Positions 53,681 to 63,782 of a DNA stretch of 64,000 nt are shown here, one piece after another. This DNA comes from Cryoendolithus antarcticus (lineage: Eukaryota > Ascomycota > Dothideomycetes > Cladosporiales > Cladosporiaceae). The position numbers and the translations under genes are program-made. Under the pieces are notes generated by a model that saw only the letters and a list, made by a program, of their open reading frames with translations, was not told the origin of the DNA and made no database searches. Positions within the stretch are counted from its first letter, which is position 1; every line of letters begins with the position of its first letter. Location: contig NAJO01000035.1 in assembly GCA_002077065.1 (NCBI GenBank), forward strand, positions 372,001 through 436,000, read 5' to 3'.

Positions 53681-55287
53681 ATGGTCCGCAGAGAGACCCA
53701 TGGCGCTCGCCAATTCAACTACTTCAATCTTTTCATGGTGATTGCCATGTCCTTCGGCTCCATGACCTACGGGTACAGCGCCTCGATTATAGGCACGACA
53801 CTCGGTCAGCCAAGCTTCCTTGCCTACTTCGCTCTCGACACGCGTGCGGATGCAACATCCCTGATCTCGACCATGAATGGACTGTATCAAGTCGGCGGCT
53901 TCCTGGGCGTCTTCACGGTCTCCTACTTCGCGGATAAGTGGGGGAGGAAGGCTGCGATCGGTGTGAGTGCGTTGGTCGTGCTCATCAGCGGAGCGCTGTT
54001 GGCCGGTAGCGTCAACGTGGGCATGTTCATTGCCTTTCGATTCTTCAATGGAGCTGGAGCGTTCATGATCTTGTCGGCTGTTCCGATCTGGATGAACGAA
54101 GTTACACCCCCTCGGAATCGTGGCATGTTGGTCGACATCCACGGTGCAGCGCTTCTCTTCGGCTACATGGTGGCAGCCTGGGTCGGCAACGGGTTCTTCT
54201 ATCTACACACAGCAGCAGCGTGGCGAGCACCGATGGGTATGCGCCCTTTGTTCGTTCACCTACAATGGTCAAAAAGATCTCTGACAGATTACAGCCTTCC
54301 AATGCCTGCCCCCACTGATCCTCCTATGTCTCCTTCCCTTCATGCCCGAATCCCCTCGCTTCCTCCTGATGCACGACAAGCACGAGGAAGCAGCCTCAAA
54401 CCTCCTTCGCCTGCACACCCGCGAAGAAGCCGAATCCGAGCTCGCCCAGATCTCTGCTCAAATGCAGATAGACCGCACGCTACCCTGCAGCTACTGGGCC
54501 ATGCTCAAGAAACCCTCCTACCGCAAACGTACCCTACTCTGTCTCGGCACGACCTGTGGTGTGCAGATGTCCGGTATCTTGGTGATCAACAATTACGGCG
54601 CCACATTGTACGCTGGGCTAGGCTACAGCCCAGAGAAACAGCTCATCCTGCTTGGCGGCTGGCTGACACTAGCATTCGGCTGTGGCGTCCTTTCCCTCTT
54701 TGTCGTCGACCGCTTGCCCCGACCCAAGCTCATTGGAGCCGGGCTGATGGGTTGCATGGTCTGCCTGATCGTCGAGTGCGCATTGGTAGCAACCTACGTG
54801 GGCGGCACAAACAAAGCTGCTCTAAGTGCCGCGGTGGCGATGTTCTACGTTGTAAGCATCGTTTCCTTCGAAGGCGTGCAACTGATCTAGTGCTCTAACA
54901 TGTTCGCAGTACGTCATCTTCTACGAAATCGCCCTCGACGGCCTGCAATTCGCCTACATCGGCGAGCTCTTCCCCACCCACATCCGCGCAAAAGGCATGA
55001 ACATAGGCGTTGCGGGCATCTGCCTCATGAACATCATCTGGCTGCAGTCCGCGCCAATAGCTTTCCAGAATATTACGTGGAAATTCTATCTGTGTTTTAT
55101 CATTCCTGGGAGCATCATGGCGGGGGTGATTTTCTTCACGTTCCCCGATACGTGGGGCGTGCCGTTGGAGGAGGTGGCGGCTATGTTTGGCGATGGCGAT
55201 GAGGTGTATATTGGGGGCGAGGGGGCGGGGAAAGAGGTGGAGATGGCGGAGCATCATGAGGTAAGCGGGGAGGGGGAGAAGGTATGA
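53681..55287 (+). CDS. MFS sugar porter family transporter
   Basis: Exons 53681-54236, 54295-54851 and 54910-55287 (two 58-bp introns, GTATGC and GTAAGC donors, CTGACA and CTAACATG branches, CAG acceptors) give 496 residues; phases 1 and 0 agree. Signatures: FGSMTYGYSASIIGTTLG in span 1, DKWGRKAAIG, RFFNGAGAFM, PESPRFLLMHDK, and the span 10 block YIGELFPTHIRAKGMNIG. It belongs to the sugar porter branch that includes lactose/galactoside-type and other fungal carriers; substrate unknown. The C-terminal tail is acidic. It is convergent with the alpha/beta hydrolase gene 78 bp downstream. Confidence 0.9.
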
Positions 55288-55365
55288 GGGGACGGACGTC
55301 TAAAATGGTGTTTATCTGCTGTGGGACCCTGGGCCAGCTCCGAGCAGATCCACCAAGAAGGCCGG

Positions 55366-56368
55366 TTAGTTCTTGAGCTCATCTAGAAGCTCCTGTATCA
55401 TCGTCCCGACGTGTTCCATGAACACGGAAATATGTCCTTCGCCCTGCAATAAGTGCGCCTTGCACCATTGATCTGGCAGGTGCTTCACGATCCACTCTCC
55501 GTGCGCGAACGGCACCATCTGATCCTCAGAGCCTTGCCACACCGCAGTAGGCACTTTCACCTCCTCGACCTCGAATCCCCAGGGCTTCATCAGTTCCATG
55601 TCGTCGTCGAACCAGCCGTCTGTGTTGTGCTTGAGACCTTCGTGGATGCCTTCTACAACGCCTTGGCCGAGAGCGGCGTTGGAAAGCAGAGCTTTCTTGT
55701 CGACTTCGGGGAGTATGGTTGCCATTTCTTGGACTAGGCCGGCGGCGTCTGCGGCGAGGAGACCGGGGCGTTGAGAGTCGAGGAGTTTGCGGAGTGCAGG
55801 GGCGCCGGCCAGGGTGGCGTTGAACTCGTCGATGTCTAGGACGAAACTCAGTATGCAAGATCTGTGAAGGCCTTCGGCTTATCACGCACTGTCTTGGCCT
55901 TGCCCAGCAAGAAAATCCAGATCGTCTTTGCCATATGGAGCACAGCCTGCCACGCAGAGCGCGGCTTTGACGCCCTTCAGGCGGGCCGCGCAGGCGAGGA
56001 CGTGAGGGCCTGGAGAATCATCAGCAACTTCGCACTTCACCAGATCGAGATGCGGGCAAGGTCATACCTCCACCGCTCCAGCCTGCTACAACGCAATCCT
56101 TGATGCCAAGATGCTCGTTTAGTGCGGTCACATCGGCCACGGTGTCGACGACCACTCTGCCCTCGTGCCGTGACGAGTCGCCGTATCCAGGCCGCGAGAT
56201 GGCGATAACTTTGAGTCCCTTCGTATTGCAGAGCTCGTCTAGGCTAGGTGGCACTGCAAGTCGAGATCCCGGTGTGCCATGCAGCCAGATCAATGGGTAG
56301 CCGTTCGTGTCGCCGGCGATGTGGAAGTCGATCACGCGGCCATCGTGGAGCTTGAATTGTTGAGACAT
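55366..56368 (-). CDS. Alpha/beta hydrolase
   Basis: Exons 56368-56068, 56009-55890 and 55835-55366 (58- and 54-bp introns; GTATGA and GTGCGT donors; CAG and TAG acceptors) give 296 residues. Fold features: oxyanion loop HGTPGSR (30-36), nucleophile elbow GWSGG with Ser98, acid in GSEDQMVPF, His in GEGHIS near the end. No signal peptide. Similar proteins are generic cytosolic esterase-like hydrolases; substrate unknown. ATG 56368 (MSQQFKLHDG) is chosen over an upstream TTG or CTG because the extension looks like leader sequence. Confidence 0.87.
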
Positions 56369-56781
56369 AATGATGATGTAGGAAAGAAGTGTGGAGGATT
56401 CGGACAAGGGATGAGAGTGGCAGCTGTATGTAGAGAACAGAGAGATACTAGCGAGATGGAGTATAGTAGGTCTAGGAGCACTCACAAGCTTCCACCCTCC
56501 ACGAAAACCATTGCTTCGCAAAGCTTGTAGCCGTAAGCCTCACCTGATGCTTGTGGAGACTCTACCACGATGACATCGATTCACTCATGTCAGCTCCGAG
56601 GGAGCCGGCCAGAAGAGGAAGCTGGCGAGTGTACGAACTCCGAGTAGGTGCTGCGCGCTTTGTGCTTGAACGCCGTACGTGGTGCACACAGTCAAATGTA
56701 GAACATGCGTAGCATACAACGAATTTGTGCTATGATCAGTCCAAAAGATGTATGGCAGTACTGAATTACATTATAAAGCTA
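56369..56781. promoter_or_regulatory. Hydrolase upstream region next to the transposon
   Basis: 413 bp of normal composition (CpA and TpG frequent) ending at the element's target duplication. It should contain the hydrolase promoter; the element inserted about 410 bp upstream of the start codon. Confidence 0.4.
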
Positions 56782-56786
56782 GCTAG
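56782..56786. repeat. Left target-site duplication GCTAG
   Basis: GCTAG directly abuts the left inverted repeat and recurs directly after the right one (63778-63782). Confidence 0.65.
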
Positions 56787-56836
56787 GACGGTTGATTAGT
56801 GGTACCACCGCTGCTTTTTGAAAGTTAAGTGCTAAG
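56787..56836 (+). repeat. Left terminal inverted repeat (50 bp)
   Basis: Starts GACGGTTGATTAGTGG and ends AAGTGCTAAG. It differs from the inverted right copy only at two sites, both C-to-T on one strand in a CpA context. It includes the palindrome GTGGTACCAC. Confidence 0.85.
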
Positions 56837-56900
56837 ATATTTCGCCGAGAAGTACGCTTCGCTATGCATTCGTAGTGGTTTCGCGTACTCTACCTTCTTA

Positions 56901-56972
56901 TCGTCTCACCGTCTCACCGTCTCACCGCTATTACCGCTATTACCGCTATTACCGCTATTACCGCTATTACCG
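56901..56972 (+). repeat. Short tandem repeats inside the left end of the element
   Basis: Three units of an 8-mer (GTCTCACC) run into five perfect 9-bp units CTATTACCG (56928-56972). CpA survives in the 8-mers, unlike the interior of the element. Confidence 0.8.
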
Positions 56973-57099
56973 CTACGTCGTTTAAGCCGATTCGCTATAC
57001 GTTCGCTACTAGTCGCTACTCTCCGCCGCATTCTATTACTCGCCTCTATAACTCCTCTCTACGCCGCCCTATATAGCCTTACTTTATACCGCCGCTATA

Positions 57100-58110
57100 G
57101 CTAACAACTACGTTACGCTACTAGTCACTTATAGCGCCCTAGACCTTAATTCGCTACTAGTTCGCTATAGCCTCTATTCTATTCGTAGGCTAGAGGTAAC
57201 CGATACGACCGCCTTCTTCTATTAATTAGATAAGATATAGGAGATTAAGTAATAGACTCTCCTTTACGTAGAGAGAGATCTAGAGGTAGAGGAGGTAATA
57301 CCTAACAATATCCGTAGGCTCGACTACGCTAGCTAGATTATAGATACTAAGGAGGGGATAGATTCGCTAAGGCTTCGCTAGGAGTCAATAAGGAAGGGCA
57401 AAGCTTATAGGCTCTAGTTAGAGGTAGACGAGGTATATACGTTCTATAGCCTCTATTAAATAAGTAGTTATAGGGCCTAAAGGAGGGTAGCCGTTAGTAC
57501 GGAGCCTAGTAGAACGGAGGAGGATAGTAAGTAGGCGATAGATCTTATTAAGGCGGAAGCGGAGATAGTAGTAGTACTTATCGAAGCGTAGGCGGAGATA
57601 GACGAATTATATAGCGAAGCGGTGGACTAGTTAGCGGATGCGGATAGTAAGGCAATAGATACGACTACCGTAGCACGTAGTAAAGCAAAGGAGTAGCTCT
57701 ACGAATACTACGGCGAAGCGATATAGCAGACTAAGGAGGCCTACGGTAAGGCGGCGGAGTATCTAGAGGAGTTTTATAGCGAAGCGATATAGTATTCGAT
57801 TAAGGCCTATAGCGAATCGATCGAGCGGCTATACGAGATAATTAGTAAGGCGGCGGAGCATCTAGAAGAGTCCTATAGCGAACCGATATAGTATTCGATT
57901 AAGGCCTATAGCGAACCGATCGAGCGGCTATACGAGGTAATTAGTAAGGCGGCGGCGATACTAGAAGGGGCGAATAGCAAGGCGTAGCGAATACTATACG
58001 AAGCTTACTACGAACTAATCGAGCGACTATACGAGGTAATTAGTAAGGCGGCGGCGATACTATAGGAGGGACAGGCGAAGGCACTAGTAGCGAATTAGAG
58101 TACTAGAGCG
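57100..58110 (+). pseudogene. Coiled-coil protein gene A (RIP relic)
   Basis: One frame is continuous from about 57100 to 58110, broken only by TAG/TAA. The C-terminal half has helical repeats with YSIKAYSE and ERLY.(I/V)ISKAA blocks. The N-terminal part has a FFYQLD-like block once stops are read as mutated Gln/Trp. It matches gene B at the other end of the element at protein level (VTYSALxLNSLL, AFFY). Function unknown; a DNA-binding or structural partner of the transposase is a guess. Confidence 0.6.
57775..58071 (+). repeat. Three 99-bp coding tandem repeats in coiled-coil gene A
   Basis: Units begin at 57775, 57874 and 57973, each 33 codons, sharing ERLYE.ISKAA. The spacing is exactly 99 bp, so no frame was lost. 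Confidence 0.85.
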
Positions 58111-58514
58111 CGAATCCCGTAGCGAATCGTACTAGCATATTATATAGAAGATTAATTACTCTATAGCCTAACTATCAATTCGCTCGATTCGCTATAAGCT
58201 TTACGAAGCGGCCTCCCCCGCCGGTTAATGCCCCGGGCGTAATTTGCCTCTTCTATACTTTCTTATCTATAACTACTATCTACCTCTACCGCCCTCCTCT
58301 AAGTATACCACGCCTTAGGATTAATCTCGAACCGTATACCGAGGAGATTCGTAGCTAGCTCTACGAGGATTCGCTAACCTATAGCGAAGTTACCTAGCTA
58401 CTCGCGAGTAGACATAATATTAGAATAAGTATTCAACCCTTCCGCTAATTCCTTACTAATAGTAGTATCGCTACCGCCGTACTACGTTACGATGCCGACC
58501 TCGCCCTTATATAC

Positions 58515-60350
58515 CGTATTAAGTACCTTTACTTCGAGGTCTAATACTCCGACGACGAGAGCGTCTTTATACTTACGGAGGATAGGTAGCCTATATTAAA
58601 GAGGAGGCTCTAGCGAATACGATTAGCGTTAGGTCTTAAGCAGCGCGTACCTAGTACCGATCGTAAGTAGATAGATGCCCTTATAGTAGATAAGCTAGCG
58701 TATAAGATAGAATAGGGACAGATTAAGGACCTTGGTAAGCACTACCTATATCGGTTTATGCGCTTAAAGTATAACATTATCGGACGGTACGATTCGCTAC
58801 GGTGTTCGCTATCTTACTATACTATATCTATATCGATTCGCTACGGGATTCGTAGCTATTCCCTTAACGCTTTCCCTACCCTAGTATCCGTATTATTTCG
58901 CCGTAGATTCGTTACTAATTCGGCTTTATAGGGAGCGGCTCTATACTATTGCTCGTATTAACTATAGCGAAGTTATCGAACTACGGCGATAGAAGGCGAA
59001 GCGATATCGAGGCAAGATTATCGTACTAGGGCCGAACTACTACCTATTAATAGATAGCTACTATAAGCTCGAGAAATAGGGCATTTAGATCTACGTAGCT
59101 ATCGACGTCTACTTAAGGTATATCGTATAGATCTATATCGGCATTATAGGTCGTTCTTAGGTCTCGGTACTTACGTAGTACGTAGCGGCGGTAGCATATA
59201 AGGGCGTAATACCGTTCGTTATCCGCTCTAATCGCGGTATAGAGACTACGTTAGCTACCGCCGCCTATTAGGCTCTAAGTAAAGCGGTACGTACGAAGCC
59301 TAATAGTACGCTAATTATACTAGACGACGCCTTCCGGTATAGCACGAGTAAGGAGAACGTAAGCATCGAGATATAGTAGAACTAGTAGACGCGATTAATG
59401 CTCGGCCGTTAGCGCTAGTACTTTAAGAGCCTTAGTAATACTAATTAATACGTAGGAGAACGCCTTACGTACCGCCTTACCTTCTTCGCTATATATATCC
59501 CTATTATTCGTAATAAATCGCTCGAATTCGTTAATCTCTAGAACTACTACCGTATCCGAAGGTAGAAGGATAAATATATCGTCTATAGTAGGCCGTATTA
59601 GTTATATAACTACCTATCGTAGTCTAGTAGCGTCGATTACGGCGTACGTATCGATTAGATGCTCCTTATAGAGATAATAAATAATATACTAGGCTTTAGC
59701 ACGTATTAATCTACTACGATTTCGTTATAGGTTCGCTAATAGATTCGTAGATTTAGATAAGTATCTTCTATACTATACTATATAGTAGTACGATACTACC
59801 TTAAGAGAGCTTAGCTTTACGAACCTTAATAGACGTTAATTCACCGTAGATCGCTAGAAGCGCCTCTACGAACTAGCCTATAGCTAGCTTCGAGATACTA
59901 TATAGGCCTATCTTAATGCCGGTAATACCGCTAACCTCTCCGAGTGCCTAAGGCCTCCTTCCCCCGAGTAGTTCTACCGTACTAACGAACTACTACGCGA
60001 AGCTATAGCGAATCTCCGCGAAGCTAACATAGCTACTAGTAATCTACTAGATCTCGATATAGACTACGTTGCCTTCCGCGAGCGCGATACGAATAACGAA
60101 GCACTTAACGTAGAGGAGCGTACCTACGTAAGGCTCCGCCGCGAGCTGCTTTAATATACTAACGGGGTTAATAACCTACGCTAGTAAGAGATATACTACT
60201 AAATAGGGTAGGCCGAGGATTAAGAGGAGGTTACTATTCTATAGCAAGAGCTACGTGCGATATAGTAGGAGCTATAGTACGCTAATAATAACGATAACGG
60301 GCTAGAGAACATCGAGGGCTTATTAATTAACCCTAGGCTTTAAGGTACGT
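58515..60350 (+). pseudogene. DDE integrase-core transposase gene (RIP relic)
   Basis: An N-terminal helix-turn-helix-like part (58515-58790: RIKYLYFEV..YSDDESVFIL, LKRRL.RIRLALGLK) is followed, in another phase, by an rve-like core at about 58980-59700. Core landmarks: LIDSYYKLEK.GI.IYVAID with Asp at 59053, VIRSNRGIETT with Asn at 59230 where the family has Asp, and SIEI with Glu at 59368, all in one frame (spacing 59 and 46). The phase change implies a lost intron or frameshift near 58790-58930. This resembles the integrase-core proteins common in fungal genomes that carry HTH plus rve domains. Confidence 0.68.
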
Positions 60351-61099
60351 ATAGCGAATCTATAGCGAAGCGTTTCTTATCGTTATATAGCGGACTATAC
60401 GCTACGGGCGCATTAAACAAGAAAAACTAACTCGGTATAGGTTCGCTATGCATTCGCTATACGCGACGTTATATAGTAGCGCTACTCGGCTACCTACTCT
60501 CTATAGATTCCCCGCCTATTCGCTATAGCTATTTAGACGTGTCTAATTCTATAGTCTTGCAATAAGCACCCTAGTACTACCCTTCTATTCGCTATATATT
60601 CGTAGTTAAAAGCCGTTCCTTTCGCTCTTACTTTCCTTATAATTACCTTCCCCCTTCCTATAACGACATAGCTTATCTCTAGTCTAAGCACTACCCTAAA
60701 GAAGGCTTTAACTACCTATCGCTATACGGTGCCTATATCTACTATCCGGTCTATATAAAGTTTAATCCGATACTACTAGCGAACAATACTAGACCTCTAC
60801 CGCCTTATATCGGTAATAACGAAGTAGCCGTTAGTATATAGCGAACCGTACTACGAATCGGTAGTAGTAACGTAGCTACTACTACGTAGCTAGTTATAGC
60901 ATAGCTAGTTATAAGTCTATATAGTATGCTCGCTCTACCCGTAGCGAAACTAATAGCGAACCTAGTACGAATCGAACGCTCCTAGCTAGAGCGGAATACG
61001 CGCCTTCCTATCCCTTCCTAATCGATAGACTATTAAGGCTATACGCGTTGCCGCCTTTAATTAACGCCGTGCTACGTACGCCGGCGCCGGCACTATTAT

Positions 61100-62215
61100 A
61101 GCTCGTCGTGCCGCTTAAGCCGTATAAGGCTATCCTCTACTAAATAGCGGTACTATAAGACCTATTAAGGTAGAGCTATTTCGCTATAAGGTCGCCGTAT
61201 ATACGTAGTACGTCTATACGAATATAGACGGCACCGAGGAGCTCTACGAGGAGATCTTCTTTACTAGATAGAAGGATGCATTTACTACTAATACGTACGG
61301 AGCGTCTAGTCTCTCTCTTATCGACTTTATCCTTAGTCGTAGGCCGAGGGGATTAGGCCTTAACGTCTATAGCTTTACCGACTACGTCGAGCACTAGTTC
61401 TACGATTATCGGTTTAGCGATAGCTACTTCCCTACGCCGATATCCTTCTAGGAGAACGAGGATCTTACGTAAGCGTAGGCGAAGTTCGATTCGTATAGGT
61501 AGTACGGTAAGGTAATAGGCATTATCGTACGGTAGAAAGGCGCACCTATCGAATCGTTACCTACTTCGTAACTAGATTCGCTAACTCCGTAGAAGCCGTC
61601 TAAGAAGCTAGCGAAGGGCAAAGACAATTCGCTACTAGATTCGCTAACTCCGTAGAAGCCGTTAAGGAAGCTAGCGAAGGGTAAGGGCGATTCGCTACGG
61701 GATTCGCTAGCCGCGGTATTAATACTTAAGAAGAAGCCTTCTATAAAGAAGCCTACGCGTAAGCGTAGCAAGCCGATACCGCGGAAAGATAACGACGACG
61801 ACTACGATACTCTATTTATAAAGCGCATTAAGCCGGAGCCTATATTCTCGACGCCTAAGATTAACCCTATAAAGCCTCCTACCTTTGTTAACCTCGATAC
61901 GCCGCTACCCCTTTATCCGGTATCGAGGCGTAGCTCTACGGACCTAAGCGAGATTAATAAAGAGGAGTTTAAGGCAAGTTATAATTCTAGCGTCGAACCC
62001 TACCGCGAATCGAACACTACCGATATAGAGCTAGACGAGGAGCTAGATAAGGAGCTTCCGGATAACCCCCTTTAGATACCGCCGTAGCCTTAGAAGCGTA
62101 TTATCGCGCCTTCGGATAGAGAGTTAAGGGGGAGGAAGTAAGTAGTAATAGATCTATAAGAGCGGCGGTTTAAGAAGGGCATAAGGTATAGTATACGGAC
62201 ATTTAATTCATAGCG
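61100..62215 (+). pseudogene. Unidentified third gene of the element (RIP relic)
   Basis: A long frame with only TAG stops contains VELFRYKVAVYT, GASSLSLIDFILSRRPRGLG and a basic/acidic tail (KKKPSIKKPTRKRSK, then a Pro/Glu-rich end). I do not recognise it. The mid part contains a 63-bp tandem repeat. A minus-strand open frame over it (61448-61771) is a shadow. Confidence 0.5.
61573..61698 (+). repeat. 63-bp direct repeat, two copies, in the third gene
   Basis: GATTCGCTAACTCCGTAGAA opens the two copies, which run on to GAAGCTAGCGAAGGG; both keep frame (21 codons each). Confidence 0.75.
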
Positions 62216-63727
62216 TCGATTCGTTACTAGTTCGCTACGTATTCGTAATGCTTCTCGTTAGTACGGTTAGTCGTATATAGCTACGGTCGTTGTTTCCTTA
62301 TGTTTATACGTACGAATCCATAGCGAATCTCACTTAGCTATCTCTTTGTTCTTTACTTCCTTTGATCTATACCTACTACCTTCCGCTTATATCTATCGTG
62401 TCGTCCTTCTACGCCTTTATAGCCTTATCGTACCCTCCGTATTATCGTATTAATAGCCTTATTATCTACTCTAGACGCCGCTACCATAGATATAGACCGT
62501 ACCTACGTATAGCATAATGCCTACGTTAACTTATAAGTTACTTATAGCGCCCTAGAGCTTAATTCGCTACTAATTCGCTATAGTGTCTATTTATTTCGTA
62601 GGCTAGAGACGACTAATACGAGCGCCTTCTTCTATTAATTAGTTTAGACCTAGTAGAACAAGTAATAGGCTCTTCTTAACGTAGAGGGAGATACGGATAT
62701 AGAGAAGAAGGCCCTAGCCAATATACGTAATTTTGACGCCGCTAGGTTAATTATAGAGACTAAGAGAGGGATAGATACGCCGAGCCCTTACTAGGAGTAT
62801 ACGAAGAAGGGTAAGACTTATAAGGTATAGAAGGATAAGGATAAGGCGTACGCGTACTATAAGCGCTATCGTAAGAGCAATTATAGGGCTTATATAACGC
62901 TAGTCGTTAATACGGAGATAGGTAGAATAGAGGAGGGTAGTAGAGAGGCGGTAGATCTTACTACGGCGCGAGTAGAGCTAGACGTAATTACTTTAGAGGC
63001 AATTAGAGATATTAAATCGGTACGTATAGATACGTATACTACTCTAGCCGATATAGGTAGCGAAGCGGCTAATTAGGTTACTAATGTACTTAGTATAGCG
63101 AAGGACTATATCGTAGACTATAGTAATAGAGCGATAAATCTAATTAGAGAATACTACGTTAAGGCGAATAAGACGATTAAGGCGGCTATTAGCGAAGCGA
63201 TATAGAAGTCTAACGAACGCCTTAGCGAAACGGTAAATAAGTAGATAGAGATTCTAAGTAAGGTAGTGCCGGTTACGAAGGAGTCTAATAGCGAATCGAC
63301 CGATCGGCTTAGCGAAGCCTATAGCGAATCGATTAAGCGGCTATAGAATATAACTAGCGAAGCGGTAGCGAATCTAGAGAAGGCGTTTAGCGATGCGTAG
63401 AATCGTATTCACGAATCTAGCCGCGAAGTAGAGTAGAGATTCGTAGGGGTAGCGGCGAAGAAGCCGTAAACATAGTAGGGGTCTAGCGAAGTAAGCGAAA
63501 AGATGTTTAAGGCGTTAGTGTTAAAGGTGTAGGAGATAGAAAAGAAGCATAAGAAGGACATAGCGGCGTTAGAAGAGGCTAATCAGGGCCTTAAAGGCGA
63601 GTTAAATGCGGTACGATAGGAGATAGAGATATTGAAGAGCTTAAGGGTTAACGAAGCGACCTTATAGATAGGCGAATATATAGCGAATCGGTCGTAGACA
63701 GTACTGCTAATGCACGAAATCAAAGAA

Positions 63728-63777
63728 CTTAGCACTCAACTTTCAAAAAGCAGCGGTGGTACCACTGATCAACCGTC
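63728..63777 (-). repeat. Right terminal inverted repeat (50 bp)
   Basis: Ends CCACTGATCAACCGTC on +. It keeps several CpA sites that RIP removed elsewhere, so it is the less mutated copy of the pair. Confidence 0.85.
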
Positions 63778-63782
63778 GCTAG
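63778..63782. repeat. Right target-site duplication GCTAG
   Basis: Matches the 5 bp left of the element. Short duplications can arise by chance, so the support comes from exact abutment on both sides. Confidence 0.65.

Larger units (their letters stand above)
56787..63777. mobile_element. RIP-destroyed TIR DNA transposon with integrase-core transposase relic (6,991 bp)
   Basis: Bounded by 50-bp terminal inverted repeats (48 of 50 match) and a 5-bp direct duplication. Inside, CpA and TpG are almost gone and TpA is in great excess; reading frames stay continuous over hundreds of codons but are cut by many TAG and some TAA stops and essentially no TGA, as RIP predicts. Order of relics on +: coiled-coil gene A, DDE integrase-core gene, unknown gene, coiled-coil gene B. 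No LTR, reverse transcriptase or tyrosine recombinase was seen. A 5-bp duplication with an rve-like DDE does not match a superfamily I can name firmly. Flanking DNA is of normal composition, so mutation is confined to the element. Confidence 0.85.

Noticed and set aside
61448..61771. Minus-strand 107-codon open frame in the element
   Set aside because: RIP removes stops unevenly; this is the complement of the third gene and merely repeats its 63-bp duplication.
56787..63777. LTR retrotransposon or Starship-like element
   Set aside because: Ends are inverted, not direct, and do not start TG or end CA; no reverse transcriptase, RNase H or tyrosine recombinase was seen.
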